Shown here: piece by piece, positions 1 through 9,267 of the stretch
How positions within the stretch are numbered: the stretch's first letter is position 1
Layout: every line of letters starts with the position of its first letter
DNA from: Aliivibrio sp.
GTDB taxonomy: Bacteria; Pseudomonadota; Gammaproteobacteria; Enterobacterales; Vibrionaceae
Direction: 5' to 3'
Length of the DNA stretch: 35,168 bases
NCBI GenBank assembly: GCA_024206155.1
Contig: JAAGZR010000043.1
Span: 1 to 35,168 of the forward strand
The notes under the pieces: generated by a model
The model's database searches: none
The model's input: the letters and a program-made list of their open reading frames with translations, nothing else
Told to the model about the DNA's origin: nothing
Position numbers and translations under genes: made by a program

Positions 1-380
1 AAATCTAATAATTCAGTGACTTTTTTATTAATGTCTTGTTTTGATTTTCCCGCTAACTCTAATGGTAGAGCGACGTTATCAAATACAGTTCGTGAAGCTA
101 AAAGATTAAAGTGTTGGAAAATCATTCCGATATTGCGGCGTGCTTTGCTTAATTCGCTTGAAGAAAGTTTTGTTAAATCAACACCATCAACAATCACTTC
201 ACCATTTGTTGGCTTCTCTAACATGTTTACACAGCGTATCAGCGTACTTTTCCCTGCACCTGATGAGCCAATTACACCAAAGATGGTGCCTTGGGCAATA
301 TGTAGGTTAATATCTTTAAGGGCATTAATTTCCTTTGCACCTTGATAAAACACCTTATTAACGCGGTTTATTTCAATCAT
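1..380 (-). CDS. metN: Methionine ABC transporter ATP-binding protein MetN (partial, runs off the left edge)
   Basis: Reverse complement from ATG at 380 reads [62 protein letters not shown]..., with Walker [10 protein letters not shown]. The + ORF at 16-345 is antisense to it. Confidence 0.93.
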   Translation of the reverse strand, partial: MIEINRVNKVFYQGAKEINALKDINLHIAQGTIFGVIGSSGAGKSTLIRCVNMLEKPTNGEVIVDGVDLTKLSSSELSKARRNIGMIFQHFNLLASRTVFDNVALPLELAGKSKQDINKKVTELLD

Positions 381-528
381 GATTCGCCTTGAACAGCATT
401 TTTAAATAGGGAGCTAATGTAAATAGAAAGCCAGTGTAAATAGAAAGATAACCAAGGTTAAAAAATCTGAGCGATCTCTCATTTTTTATATTCTACTGAT
501 GCTATTTCGGATATAGATTTAAGTCAAT

Positions 529-560
529 AGATATTTTTACGTCTAGACGGCTAAACGTAT
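529..560. promoter_or_regulatory. Putative MetJ operator (tandem met boxes)
   Basis: Contiguous 8-mers TTACGTCT (537-544), AGACGGCT (545-552) and AAACGTAT (553-560) resemble consensus AGACGTCT. A weaker AGATATTT lies at 529-536. Located upstream of metN. Confidence 0.72.
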
Positions 561-634
561 AAATAAGATGCTAAGAAAGGAAAAGCGTGCGATAATTTTT
601 TATTAACCGATTTGACTATTTAGAGGGTTTCACC

Positions 635-1186
635 TTGTCCAAACCAGCGGTATTTATTGATAGAGATGGCGTCATTAACGTTGATCGTGGCTATGTTCAT
701 AAGCGTGATGACTTTGAATATATTGATGGTGTATTTGATGCCGTTAAAAAATGTAAAGACATGGGTTACTTACTTGTATTAGTAACAAACCAATCGGGAA
801 TCGCTCGTGGTATGTTTACTGAAGAGCAATTTGAAATCCTAACGGAATGGATGGATTGGAACTTTGCTGATCACGGTATTGATTTTGATGGTATTTATTA
901 TTGCCCTCACCACCCAGAAGCAACAGTAGAAAAATACAAAGAAGAGTGCGATTGCCGCAAACCAAACCCAGGTATGTTTAATTCAGCGCAAAGCTTTTTA
1001 GATATCGACATGGAAAATTCTGTGATGATTGGTGATAAGAAAGAAGACATGATGGCTGCACAAGCGGCTGGTGTTGGTACTCGTATCCTTGTTCGTACTG
1101 GCAAACCAATAACAGAAGAAGGTGAAGCGTTAGCGACGACTGTTCTTGATAGTATTGCTGATGTGCCTAAGTTCCTTTTTGCTTAG
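635..1186 (+). CDS. gmhB: D-glycero-beta-D-manno-heptose 1,7-bisphosphate 7-phosphatase
   Basis: HAD phosphatase motif [15 protein letters not shown] and [10 protein letters not shown] zinc-loop signatures; TTG start. Confidence 0.93.
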   Translation: MSKPAVFIDRDGVINVDRGYVHKRDDFEYIDGVFDAVKKCKDMGYLLVLVTNQSGIARGMFTEEQFEILTEWMDWNFADHGIDFDGIYYCPHHPEATVEKYKEECDCRKPNPGMFNSAQSFLDIDMENSVMIGDKKEDMMAAQAAGVGTRILVRTGKPITEEGEALATTVLDSIADVPKFLFA

Positions 1187-1230
1187 GTGTCTTTTTATCT
1201 AAGTTAATCAGAAAATAGAATGTAATTAAG

Positions 1231-1262
1231 CGCCTATGGAGAAGTCTTTAGGCGTTTTTTTA
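1231..1262 (+). terminator. Rho-independent terminator after gmhB
   Basis: cgccta...taggcg stem followed by a T-run. Confidence 0.75.
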
Positions 1263-1416
1263 TGTGTTATTACTCTGTTTTAATAGGGATTTTTCTTTAT
1301 GTCTTACTTTTAAGATATAAAGAGCGTATCTTTATTATATAATTTTACTTAAAGTTAATTACGCAAATGGATTTAAAATGACTCAATGAGTAGCGTTGTA
1401 AACTAAGGTGGTTGTT

Positions 1417-1584
1417 ATGAATAACGTTGATAAAAGTTCAAATCTGCTTTTAGGTAATGATCAGCCGAAGGCATTATGTCATCAAAAAACGCCCGTAGAT
1501 GAGACTGTGAATAGATGGGATTTATTAACGGATGAACAACAACAAGAAATCCTTTCTCATTTGAGTGAGATCCCTTTTCAGTAA
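1417..1584 (+). CDS. Small hypothetical protein (55 aa)
   Basis: ATG preceded by aaggtgg. Translation MNNVDKSSNLLLGNDQPKALCHQKTPVDETVNRWDLLTDEQQQEILSHLSEIPFQ. Below the ORF-track length cutoff. Confidence 0.5.
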   Translation: MNNVDKSSNLLLGNDQPKALCHQKTPVDETVNRWDLLTDEQQQEILSHLSEIPFQ

Positions 1585-1647
1585 TTTGCTTGCTTTCATA
1601 TTTCTCTTTTATTTAGTAGATAATCTAATCCAAAGAGGTTTATCTTG

Positions 1648-1672
1648 TGACACTTTCTTAACAAAAGTGTCA
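1648..1672. repeat. Perfect 9-bp inverted repeat hairpin (tgacacttt-N7-aaagtgtca)
   Basis: tgacacttt cttaaca aaagtgtca, located between the small ORF and the transporter operon. Confidence 0.7.
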
Positions 1673-1843
1673 GATTCTTGTTTTTCTCTTTCTAATCCTT
1701 TCACTATTCTGCAAACTGTTAACTCGCTTACACTCTCAATAGGCTGGATTGTAGTTGACATACGATTGAGCTAAGTTAATAAAACTATTATAAAAAATAA
1801 ATGCAGCGGAGTCTGTAGATTGGATTTGGAGCAATAATCACGG

Positions 1844-2872
1844 ATGATATCTTACCTACTTAGACGACTTTTATTGGTTGTCCCAACCTTCATTGGTATT
1901 ACCTTACTTATTTTTGCGTTAACGCGTTTTGTTCCCGGCGGCCCTGTAGAGCGTATGCTTTTGAGCTTACAAATGCAGGGAAGTGCTGAAACGGGTGGAA
2001 CCAGCAGTGTCACTGATGGAAACAATGCCTTATCAGAAGATCAAATCGCCGAGCTTAATGCGTTTTATGGTTTAGATAAGCCTGTTTTTGAAGCCTATTA
2101 TGATTGGTTAACAAAATTAGTTGTGCTTGATCTTGGTGAATCGACCCGTTATTACGAACCCGTATGGGATATGATTGCTGAGCGCTTACCTGTTTCTCTC
2201 TTTTATGGAGGAATGACCTTCCTACTCAGTTACCTTATCTCTATTCCACTTGGTTATTTAAAAGCGTTAAAGCACGGCTCTATTCTTGATTCCACGTCTT
2301 CCATTGCTATTTTTGTTGGTTTTGCTTTGCCAGGCTATGTTATTGGTGTGTTCTTAATTAGTTTATTTAGCTATCAACTAGAATGGTTTCCAATGGGTGG
2401 CTTCGTGGGTGATGACTTTGATGATTTCGGCACTTTTGAGCAAATAAAAGACATTATGTGGCATGCCGTATTACCTCTATTTTGTTATCTCATCGGTGAT
2501 TTCGCTCTACTTACGATGACGATGAAGAATAACTTAATGGAAAACTTAGCGGCAGATTATGTTCGTACTGCCATCGCTAAAGGGTTGCCATTTAAAAAAG
2601 CTGTTCGTAAACACGCCTTACGTAATAGTTTGATCCCTGTTGCGAGTCACTTTGGGAATTCACTGATGTTTTTTATGACGGGTTCATTTCTCATCGAGGT
2701 TATTTTTAATATTGATGGTATTGGCTTGCTCGGTTACGAAGCGATTATGGAGCGAGATTACCCGGTCGTTATGGGGTTGTTTGCCATTAATGCCATGATG
2801 CTGATGCTAGGCAATATTTTATCTGATGTGTGTGTTGCTGTGGTTGATCCACGCGTGAAGTTTGGAGCTTAA
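1844..2872 (+). CDS. ABC transporter permease, YejB/OppB type
   Basis: N-terminal MISYLLRRLLLVVPTFIGITLLIFALTRFVPGGPVE is typical of YejB. First of five consecutive transporter genes. Confidence 0.88.
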   Translation: MISYLLRRLLLVVPTFIGITLLIFALTRFVPGGPVERMLLSLQMQGSAETGGTSSVTDGNNALSEDQIAELNAFYGLDKPVFEAYYDWLTKLVVLDLGESTRYYEPVWDMIAERLPVSLFYGGMTFLLSYLISIPLGYLKALKHGSILDSTSSIAIFVGFALPGYVIGVFLISLFSYQLEWFPMGGFVGDDFDDFGTFEQIKDIMWHAVLPLFCYLIGDFALLTMTMKNNLMENLAADYVRTAIAKGLPFKKAVRKHALRNSLIPVASHFGNSLMFFMTGSFLIEVIFNIDGIGLLGYEAIMERDYPVVMGLFAINAMMLMLGNILSDVCVAVVDPRVKFGA

Positions 2873-2874
2873 TT

Positions 2875-3927
2875 ATGGCGTCGATATTAAATTTAAGTCC
2901 ACTGACGCAAAAGAAAGTTCAACGTTTTAAGGCGATAAAACGTGGTTATTGGTCATTCCTTATTTTGTCTTTATTACTGGTACTTTCTATCTTTGCGGAA
3001 GTGTTCGTTAATAGCAGAGCATTATTGGTGAGTTATCAAGGAGAGTGGTATTTTCCAACCTATGGTGACATAAAATCTGGAGAGACCTTTGGTTTAGATT
3101 ATGTTCATGAAACCAATTACAGAGAGTTGAAAATTAAATTTGAACAAGAAGGGCAGGGTAACTTCGTTATTATGCCTATTGTTCCATGGAATCCTTATGA
3201 ACAAGATTTTTCAGGGGATTTTCCTCCTACAGAGCCCAGTCTTGAAGGACAACATTATTTAGGCACAGATACGATTGGCCGAGATATTGTGTCGCGATTG
3301 GTTTATGGCTTTCGAATTGCCATGGGATTTGCCTTAATTACCTTGGCAATATCTTACGCAATTGGCGTATCTATTGGTTGTGCAATGGGGTTCTTTGGTG
3401 GCAAGTTCGATCTATTTTTCCAACGCTTTATTGAAATTTGGTCTATGGTGCCTTTCTTATATGTCATCATGATATTGGTATCAATTATGAAGCCTAGCTT
3501 TATGTTGTTTACCTTAATTAATGTCATGTTTGGCTGGATGGGAATGACATGGTATATGCGAACCATGACCTATAAAGAAAAGGCTCGTGAATACGTAATG
3601 GCAGCCAAAGCTCTAGGTGCGTCCAATAGTCGAATTTTATTCCATCATATTTTGCCAAATACCATGGTTATGATTGTTACCTTGGCGCCATTTACCATTG
3701 TTGCAAATATCACCGCCCTTACTGCTTTGGACTATTTGGGACTAGGTTTAATGCCACCAACGCCAAGTTGGGGAGAATTATTGCAGCAAGGAAAATCAAA
3801 TTTAGATTCACCATGGATAGCAAGCTCGGTTGTGACTGCGATTGTTACGGTCTTAATTATGGTGACCTTTATTGGGGAAGGAATACGAGAAGCATTTGAT
3901 CCAAAGAAACACACTCGATACGTTTAA
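2875..3927 (+). CDS. ABC transporter permease, YejE/OppC type
   Basis: HYLGTDTIGRDIVSRLVYGFRIAMGFAL motif and EYVMAAKALGASNSRILFHHILPN EAA loop. Confidence 0.88.
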   Translation: MASILNLSPLTQKKVQRFKAIKRGYWSFLILSLLLVLSIFAEVFVNSRALLVSYQGEWYFPTYGDIKSGETFGLDYVHETNYRELKIKFEQEGQGNFVIMPIVPWNPYEQDFSGDFPPTEPSLEGQHYLGTDTIGRDIVSRLVYGFRIAMGFALITLAISYAIGVSIGCAMGFFGGKFDLFFQRFIEIWSMVPFLYVIMILVSIMKPSFMLFTLINVMFGWMGMTWYMRTMTYKEKAREYVMAAKALGASNSRILFHHILPNTMVMIVTLAPFTIVANITALTALDYLGLGLMPPTPSWGELLQQGKSNLDSPWIASSVVTAIVTVLIMVTFIGEGIREAFDPKKHTRYV

Positions 3928-4011
3928 GTAGTAATGATTAATCTAGGTTGATGGAAAGTAGGAACCTAGGCCATATCGAAAATAGAGATAATAAAAAGAA
4001 AGGAATCGATA

Positions 4012-5853
4012 ATGATGAATAAAAAGCTCACCATATTAGCGCTATCTACCGCTGCGTTATTTAGCTCTCACGTATTTTCAGCCAAGTTGCCTGATAATTT
4101 ACAGTGGCAAACCAATGACACCGCACCCACATTTTCCTCTTCTGAAGCAACCTTTGGTGGTTCGTATCGAACATACACATTAAGTTTCCCACAAACTTTT
4201 CGAACCGTTGGACCTGACTCTAATGGGGCTTTTAGAGCGTGGATTTTAGAAGCAAACTTACCCCCATTAATTAAGCATCCTAATACCGGAGAGTGGCTTC
4301 CAGGGTTAGCTCAATCATGGGCGTTTGGTGATGATAATAAAACCGTTTATTTTAAGTTAAACCCAAAAGCGACATGGAGTGATGGTAAACCAGTAACCGC
4401 GGATGATTATCAGTTTATGCTTAAGTTGATGCGTTCAACAGATATTGTTGCCCCTTGGTATAACGACTTTTTTACTAATGAAATTGCGGACATCATTACC
4501 TTTGATAAAAATACGATAGCTGTTGTGTCCGCTAAAGCTCGTAACCGTGATGAATTGATTCAGTACACCAACTTAATGCCTCGACCTGAACACTTTTATG
4601 GTAAGCCAAAGGTGGATAAAAATAACGATGGTATCGATGATAAATTTGTTCGTAAATACAACTTCAAGCCAGAGCCTGTCACAGGACCTTACTATATTGA
4701 CAAAATTAAAAAGGGTAAAAACATTACCTTTAAACACGTAGGTGAAGATTGGTGGGGTTATGAAAATAAGTATAACCAACATCGTTACAACGTAGAAAAA
4801 ATTAATATCAAGGTGATCCGCGATGCTGATATTGCGCTAAAGCATTTTGAAAAAGGCAATTTAGATTCGTTTGATTTGGTTCGTCCTGATCTTTGGCATG
4901 AAAAATCTTCCGGCAAAAACTATCAAAATGGGTACATACAAAAAGCATGGGTGTTTAACCAAGCGCCAGTCGGAGCTGGTGGACTATGGTTGAATACGGC
5001 AAAACCAATGTTAGATGATATTAATGTTCGTAAAGGCATTATGTATGCGACCGACTTTGACATGATGATAGAGAAAGTTCTTCGTGGGGATTATTCTCGT
5101 AAGCCAAATGGCATGGGATTTGGTCATATTGGTTATGATAATACAGAGATTAAAGCGCCTAAGTTTGATGCTAAAAAAGCCATCGAATATTTTGAGCAAG
5201 CGGGATTCACTAAGGTCGGCTCTGATGGTATTCGTGTTAATGATAAGGGGGAGCGACTAAGTTTTGCCGTCACTTATTCTCAGCAATCTTTCACACCTCG
5301 TGTTGCCGTATTAAAAGAGCAGGCAAAACTGGCAGGGCTGGATCTTGAGCTGAACCTTATTGATGGCTCAAGTATGTTTAAATATGTACTTGAGAAAAAA
5401 CACGATATCTCTTTCCATAATATGGGCACAGGCGACATTCCTGCCTATTGGGAATATTTCCACTCAGATAATGCCAATAAACCACAAACTAACCATTTCA
5501 CTAATTTCACCTCTCCAGAGCTAGATAGTTTGATTGAGTCATTCAAAAATGAATTTGATATTGAGAAAAAGCGAGCGCTTTCTCGCAAGATCCAACACGT
5601 GATTGCGGATGCTAACGTTATTGTACCGGGTTATATGGTGCCATACGCACGTGCAGGTTATTGGCGTTGGATGAAGTTACCTGAAAATATGGCCACTAAA
5701 CAGACTGGGTATTTATTCCACGGTTGGGGTTTCTCTCAAACATTCAGCACGTTCTGGATTGATGAAGCAGCGAAGAAAGAAACCAAAGCAGCAATGAAAT
5801 CAGGAAAAACCTTTGAGCCTGTGACTATCATTGATGACACTTACAAACTATAA
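4012..5853 (+). CDS. Extracellular solute-binding protein, family 5 (YejA-like)
   Basis: Signal peptide (LALSTAALFSSHVFSA); SBP_bac_5 features such as WLPGLAQSWAFGDDNKTVYFKLNPKATWSDGKPVTADDY. Confidence 0.9.
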   Translation: MMNKKLTILALSTAALFSSHVFSAKLPDNLQWQTNDTAPTFSSSEATFGGSYRTYTLSFPQTFRTVGPDSNGAFRAWILEANLPPLIKHPNTGEWLPGLAQSWAFGDDNKTVYFKLNPKATWSDGKPVTADDYQFMLKLMRSTDIVAPWYNDFFTNEIADIITFDKNTIAVVSAKARNRDELIQYTNLMPRPEHFYGKPKVDKNNDGIDDKFVRKYNFKPEPVTGPYYIDKIKKGKNITFKHVGEDWWGYENKYNQHRYNVEKINIKVIRDADIALKHFEKGNLDSFDLVRPDLWHEKSSGKNYQNGYIQKAWVFNQAPVGAGGLWLNTAKPMLDDINVRKGIMYATDFDMMIEKVLRGDYSRKPNGMGFGHIGYDNTEIKAPKFDAKKAIEYFEQAGFTKVGSDGIRVNDKGERLSFAVTYSQQSFTPRVAVLKEQAKLAGLDLELNLIDGSSMFKYVLEKKHDISFHNMGTGDIPAYWEYFHSDNANKPQTNHFTNFTSPELDSLIESFKNEFDIEKKRALSRKIQHVIADANVIVPGYMVPYARAGYWRWMKLPENMATKQTGYLFHGWGFSQTFSTFWIDEAAKKETKAAMKSGKTFEPVTIIDDTYKL

Positions 5854-5917
5854 GCTTAACTAAGTAACGTAAAGGCTAGGAGAGGGATCTCCTAGTGACA
5901 ACATACTAATAAAAACA

Positions 5918-6937
5918 GTGAAGATGCATATGGATAGAAAGATTGTTTTATCAGTAGAAGATCTAGTGACTGAGTTTCAAACTGATGATGGCACAGTAAG
6001 AGTATTAGATGGTGTTAGCTTTCAAGTACCAAAAGGAAAAACCATTGGTATTGTTGGTGAATCAGGGTGTGGTAAAAGTGTCACTGCAATGTCGATTATG
6101 GGTCTATTACCAAAACCTTATGGCAATGTGGTGGGAGGACGAATTTTATATGGTGAGACAGATTTAGTTCAGTTAAGTCCTGATAAGTTGTATGAGACGC
6201 GTGGAAACCGTATTTCAATGATCTTCCAAGATCCAATGACGGCACTAAACCCAGTACACACCATAGGAAAGCAGATTAACGAAGTATTAGAACTTCACCG
6301 TCCTGATTTAGGTAAAAAACAGCGCCTCGCCTATTCTTTAGAGATGTTAGAAAAAGTAGGCATCCCATCACCGGAATCTCGGATCCATGAGTACCCTCAT
6401 AATTTGTCTGGTGGCATGCGTCAGCGTGTCATGATTGCCATTGCCCTTGCATGTGAGCCTGACATTTTAATTTGTGATGAGCCAACAACAGCACTGGATG
6501 TCACCATTCAGGCGCAGATTTTAGAGTTAATGAAAAAGCTGCAAGATGAAACGGGCATGTCGATTATTTTTATTACTCATGATCTTGGCGTGGTGGCTGA
6601 GATTTGTGATGAAGTTGTCGTGATGTATGCAGGGCGAGTGGCAGAACAAGCGAGTATTTTTGAATTGTTTGATAATCCAAAGCACCCATATACGCAAGGC
6701 CTGATGTCTTCTATGCCGAGTTTAAGTTTACAGCCAAAAACAGAACTTGAAACCATTCAGGGAACCGTTCCTTCATTACATGAAATGCCAGCAGGTTGTC
6801 GATTTTCAACACGCTGTAAATACAAGCAAGACATATGTAACACTGAGGTGCCAATCATGAGTAAAGTAGGTTTATTACATCAGGTAAGTTGCCATTTTAC
6901 TTATGAATTAATTGCCAATAATGAGGTGGTTAAATGA
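5918..6937 (+). CDS. Oligopeptide-type ABC transporter ATP-binding protein (DppD/OppD type)
   Basis: GESGCGKS Walker [16 protein letters not shown] signature, [15 protein letters not shown]-terminal Cys motif. The GTG start at 5918 is uncertain; ATG at 5924 or 5930 is an alternative. Confidence 0.88.
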   Translation: MKMHMDRKIVLSVEDLVTEFQTDDGTVRVLDGVSFQVPKGKTIGIVGESGCGKSVTAMSIMGLLPKPYGNVVGGRILYGETDLVQLSPDKLYETRGNRISMIFQDPMTALNPVHTIGKQINEVLELHRPDLGKKQRLAYSLEMLEKVGIPSPESRIHEYPHNLSGGMRQRVMIAIALACEPDILICDEPTTALDVTIQAQILELMKKLQDETGMSIIFITHDLGVVAEICDEVVVMYAGRVAEQASIFELFDNPKHPYTQGLMSSMPSLSLQPKTELETIQGTVPSLHEMPAGCRFSTRCKYKQDICNTEVPIMSKVGLLHQVSCHFTYELIANNEVVK

Positions 6938-7902
6938 GTGAATTATTAAAAATTGATGGTCTTAAGCAGTATTTTTATTCAGGAAAAGGGATCTTTAATA
7001 AGGGGTATGTAGTCCATGCAGTTGATGGGGTTTCACTGAGTGTTAATAAAGGCGAAACGCTTGGGCTTGTGGGTGAATCTGGTTGTGGAAAAAGTACATT
7101 AGGTCGTAGTCTTCTGAAGTTATTTGAACCAACAGCAGGACGTATTTTTTTTGAGGGTAAAGATATTACTTATCTTAGAAATAAAGAGATGAGGTCACTT
7201 CGTCAAGAGATGCAGATTATTTTCCAAGATCCTACAGAGTCTCTGAATCCTAGACACACAATAGAGATGATTCTAGAAGAGCCCTTTGTTATTCACGGAG
7301 TAGGAACAGTAGAAGAACGTAAACAATGGGTGGAAGACTTGCTGATTAAAGTCGGTTTACCTGCGAGTGCAGCAACGCGCTATCCTCATGAATTTTCGGG
7401 TGGTCAAAAGCAAAGAATTGGTATAGCAAGAGCCATAGCATTAAAACCAAAATTAATAGTGTGTGATGAATCAGTGTCTGCATTGGATGTGTCAGTTCAA
7501 GCTCAAATAGTGAATTTATTATTAGACTTACAAAAAGAGATGAACTTAGCGTTGATTTTTATTGCTCATGATTTATCGGTTGTGAAGCACATCTCTGATA
7601 AAGTAGCAGTCATGTACTTAGGTAAAATTGTTGAATATGGTGATTCGGAAACCTTATATCACTCGCCAAAGCACCCTTATACTGAAGCGTTACTGTCTGC
7701 GATACCTATTGCTCACCCTAGATTTAGAGGAAAGGAGCGGATTATTTTAAAGGGAGATGTTCCTTCGCCTATTACTCCTCCCAAAGGATGTCGTTTTTCT
7801 ACTCGTTGTTCAAAAGCAGAGGTGGAATGCTTTACTAAAGAGCCGATAAGGCACGAACTTTCTGATAATGGGCATGAAGTGGCTTGTCATTTGTATAAAT
7901 AA
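6934..7902 (+). CDS. Oligopeptide-type ABC transporter ATP-binding protein (DppF/OppF type)
   Basis: [38 protein letters not shown]. Start overlaps the previous stop by 4 bp. Confidence 0.9.
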   Translation: MSELLKIDGLKQYFYSGKGIFNKGYVVHAVDGVSLSVNKGETLGLVGESGCGKSTLGRSLLKLFEPTAGRIFFEGKDITYLRNKEMRSLRQEMQIIFQDPTESLNPRHTIEMILEEPFVIHGVGTVEERKQWVEDLLIKVGLPASAATRYPHEFSGGQKQRIGIARAIALKPKLIVCDESVSALDVSVQAQIVNLLLDLQKEMNLALIFIAHDLSVVKHISDKVAVMYLGKIVEYGDSETLYHSPKHPYTEALLSAIPIAHPRFRGKERIILKGDVPSPITPPKGCRFSTRCSKAEVECFTKEPIRHELSDNGHEVACHLYK

Positions 7903-7911
7903 ATATCTTTT

Positions 7912-8240
7912 TTGAAACATCTGTATTTGCTTTTATTGCTCTAGGGTTACTTGCAGGCTGTTCATCTGTAATGCCAATATGGGGATAGAACAACCAATTA
8001 ACTATCAGTGTGATGGAGGTGAAAATTTTCAGATAACGTTTAATGAAGACCAAGCATTACTGCAATTACCTCAAGAAGATTATGCTTTAAAGCGTACCAT
8101 ACCAGCATCAGGAATGAAGTATATTCTAGATGATGGAATGCCTGATATTAGTGCTGCGATAGTGTTATCAAGGTTAAGGGGATGAAGCTCGGCTAGATTT
8201 AGGGGGTGCCGTTTTAAAAAATTGTACGGTGACTAAATAA
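7912..8240 (+). pseudogene. Frameshifted MliC-like (c-type lysozyme inhibitor) lipoprotein remnant
   Basis: Three frames carry consecutive parts: (M/L)KTSVFAFIALGLLAGCSS (lipobox, from 7912), INYQCDGGENFQITFNEDQALLQLPQEDYALKRTIPASGMKYILDDG (ORF 7979-8185), then DEARLDLGGAVLKNCTVTK* (8181-8240). Confidence 0.7.
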
Positions 8241-8275
8241 AATCAATTTGAGTCAGAATTATACCGTTAAGAAAT

Positions 8276-8311
8276 AAAAAGCGATGCCAGTAATCAAGCA
8301 TCGACTTTTTT
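8276..8311. terminator. Probable bidirectional terminator
   Basis: aaaaagcgatgc...gcatcgactttttt stem with A and T runs on either side. Confidence 0.6.
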
Positions 8312-8332
8312 CATTCATGAGATGGCTAGCTA

Positions 8333-8941
8333 CTACGAGCCATAAGTCACAATATATCGATTAGGTTTATGGTTCATCGCAAGGACGATATTTAATACCA
8401 CCGCGCCAAGCACAGAGACAGCTAATAGCCAAGGTGTGATAAAGAAGAAGGAGGCACTTAGGATGCAGAAATCGATCGCCATTTGAACTTTACCTACCGA
8501 TATTCCAAATTTTTCTTGAATGAACAGGCAAAGGACATTAAAACCACCTAAACTAGAACGATGTCTAAATAAAATAAGCATACCTAATCCCATCAATAAA
8601 CCACCAGCGATAGCACAGTAAATGTCATTAATATGATCCACTGAGATCATCATATTTAAATGATCCGTCATGATAGAAACAAGGCCTCCAGAGATTAAAC
8701 TGGTTAGTGCAAACTGTTTCCCAAATCGTTGCCAAGCCAGAGCGTAGAATGGCAAGTTACAGGTGAAATATAAAATACCAAAACCAACGCCGCTCATCTG
8801 GCTCAATAATAGTGCCAATCCAGTGGTGCCCCCAGTTAAGAGTTGAGCGGCTTGCAAAAAGAAAATACCTTGAGATACTAAGAAAGTGCCTGTCAGAATA
8901 GCAATGACATCTTCCTTGTGTGTGTGTTTAATTTTTTCCAT
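8333..8941 (-). CDS. YitT-family membrane protein
   Basis: From MEKIKHTHKEDVIAILTGTFLVSQGIFFLQAAQLLTGGTTGLALLLSQMSG... Multiple TM segments and the GGTTGLALLLS motif typical of YitT. The ORF-track extension to 9100 is probably upstream sequence. Confidence 0.8.
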   Translation of the reverse strand: MEKIKHTHKEDVIAILTGTFLVSQGIFFLQAAQLLTGGTTGLALLLSQMSGVGFGILYFTCNLPFYALAWQRFGKQFALTSLISGGLVSIMTDHLNMMISVDHINDIYCAIAGGLLMGLGMLILFRHRSSLGGFNVLCLFIQEKFGISVGKVQMAIDFCILSASFFFITPWLLAVSVLGAVVLNIVLAMNHKPNRYIVTYGS

Positions 8942-9203
8942 AACTAAAGGGTCTGTCTTGTACCAATAAAATAATGGCCGTAAGAATAGTAGGATTATAA
9001 ATTTATTCAATTGATTACCGGTAAATATTAAGAGAATATTTGTACTGAAGCCTTTACATGGTGTAAAGCAAATTATTGACACATATTGAATCTCATTCAT
9101 GTTGATAATGAGGAATTCTCAACAAAAATCATAAATAAATATGCAATTTAGGCTATCTGATCTAGATCAAATTATGTAGAATATATTGCAGTTAAGGCTA
9201 GTA

Positions 9204-9219
9204 ACGTAATCGTTTGCGT
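9204..9219. promoter_or_regulatory. Putative PurR operator upstream of glyA
   Basis: ACGTAATCGTTTGCGT matches the PurR palindrome ACGCAAACGTTTGCGT at 14/16 positions. Confidence 0.7.
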
Positions 9220-9267
9220 TGTTGGGCTATTTTTGGGTTTTATATTTATCTTAGTCAGGAGATACGG

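Noticed and set aside
16-345. 109-aa plus-strand ORF
   Set aside because: Antisense to metN, whose reverse-strand translation is clearly a conserved ABC ATPase.
1565-1774. 69-aa hydrophobic ORF
   Set aside because: Overlaps the end of the better-supported 55-aa ORF and the 9-bp inverted repeat; no ribosome-binding site or recognisable domain. Probably chance.
7835-8053. 72-aa minus-strand ORF
   Set aside because: Antisense to the ATPase end and the MliC remnant; no protein-family signal.
8942-9100. N-terminal extension of the YitT ORF
   Set aside because: The extra 53 residues do not look like a YitT N-terminus; MEKIKHTHKED is a more natural start.
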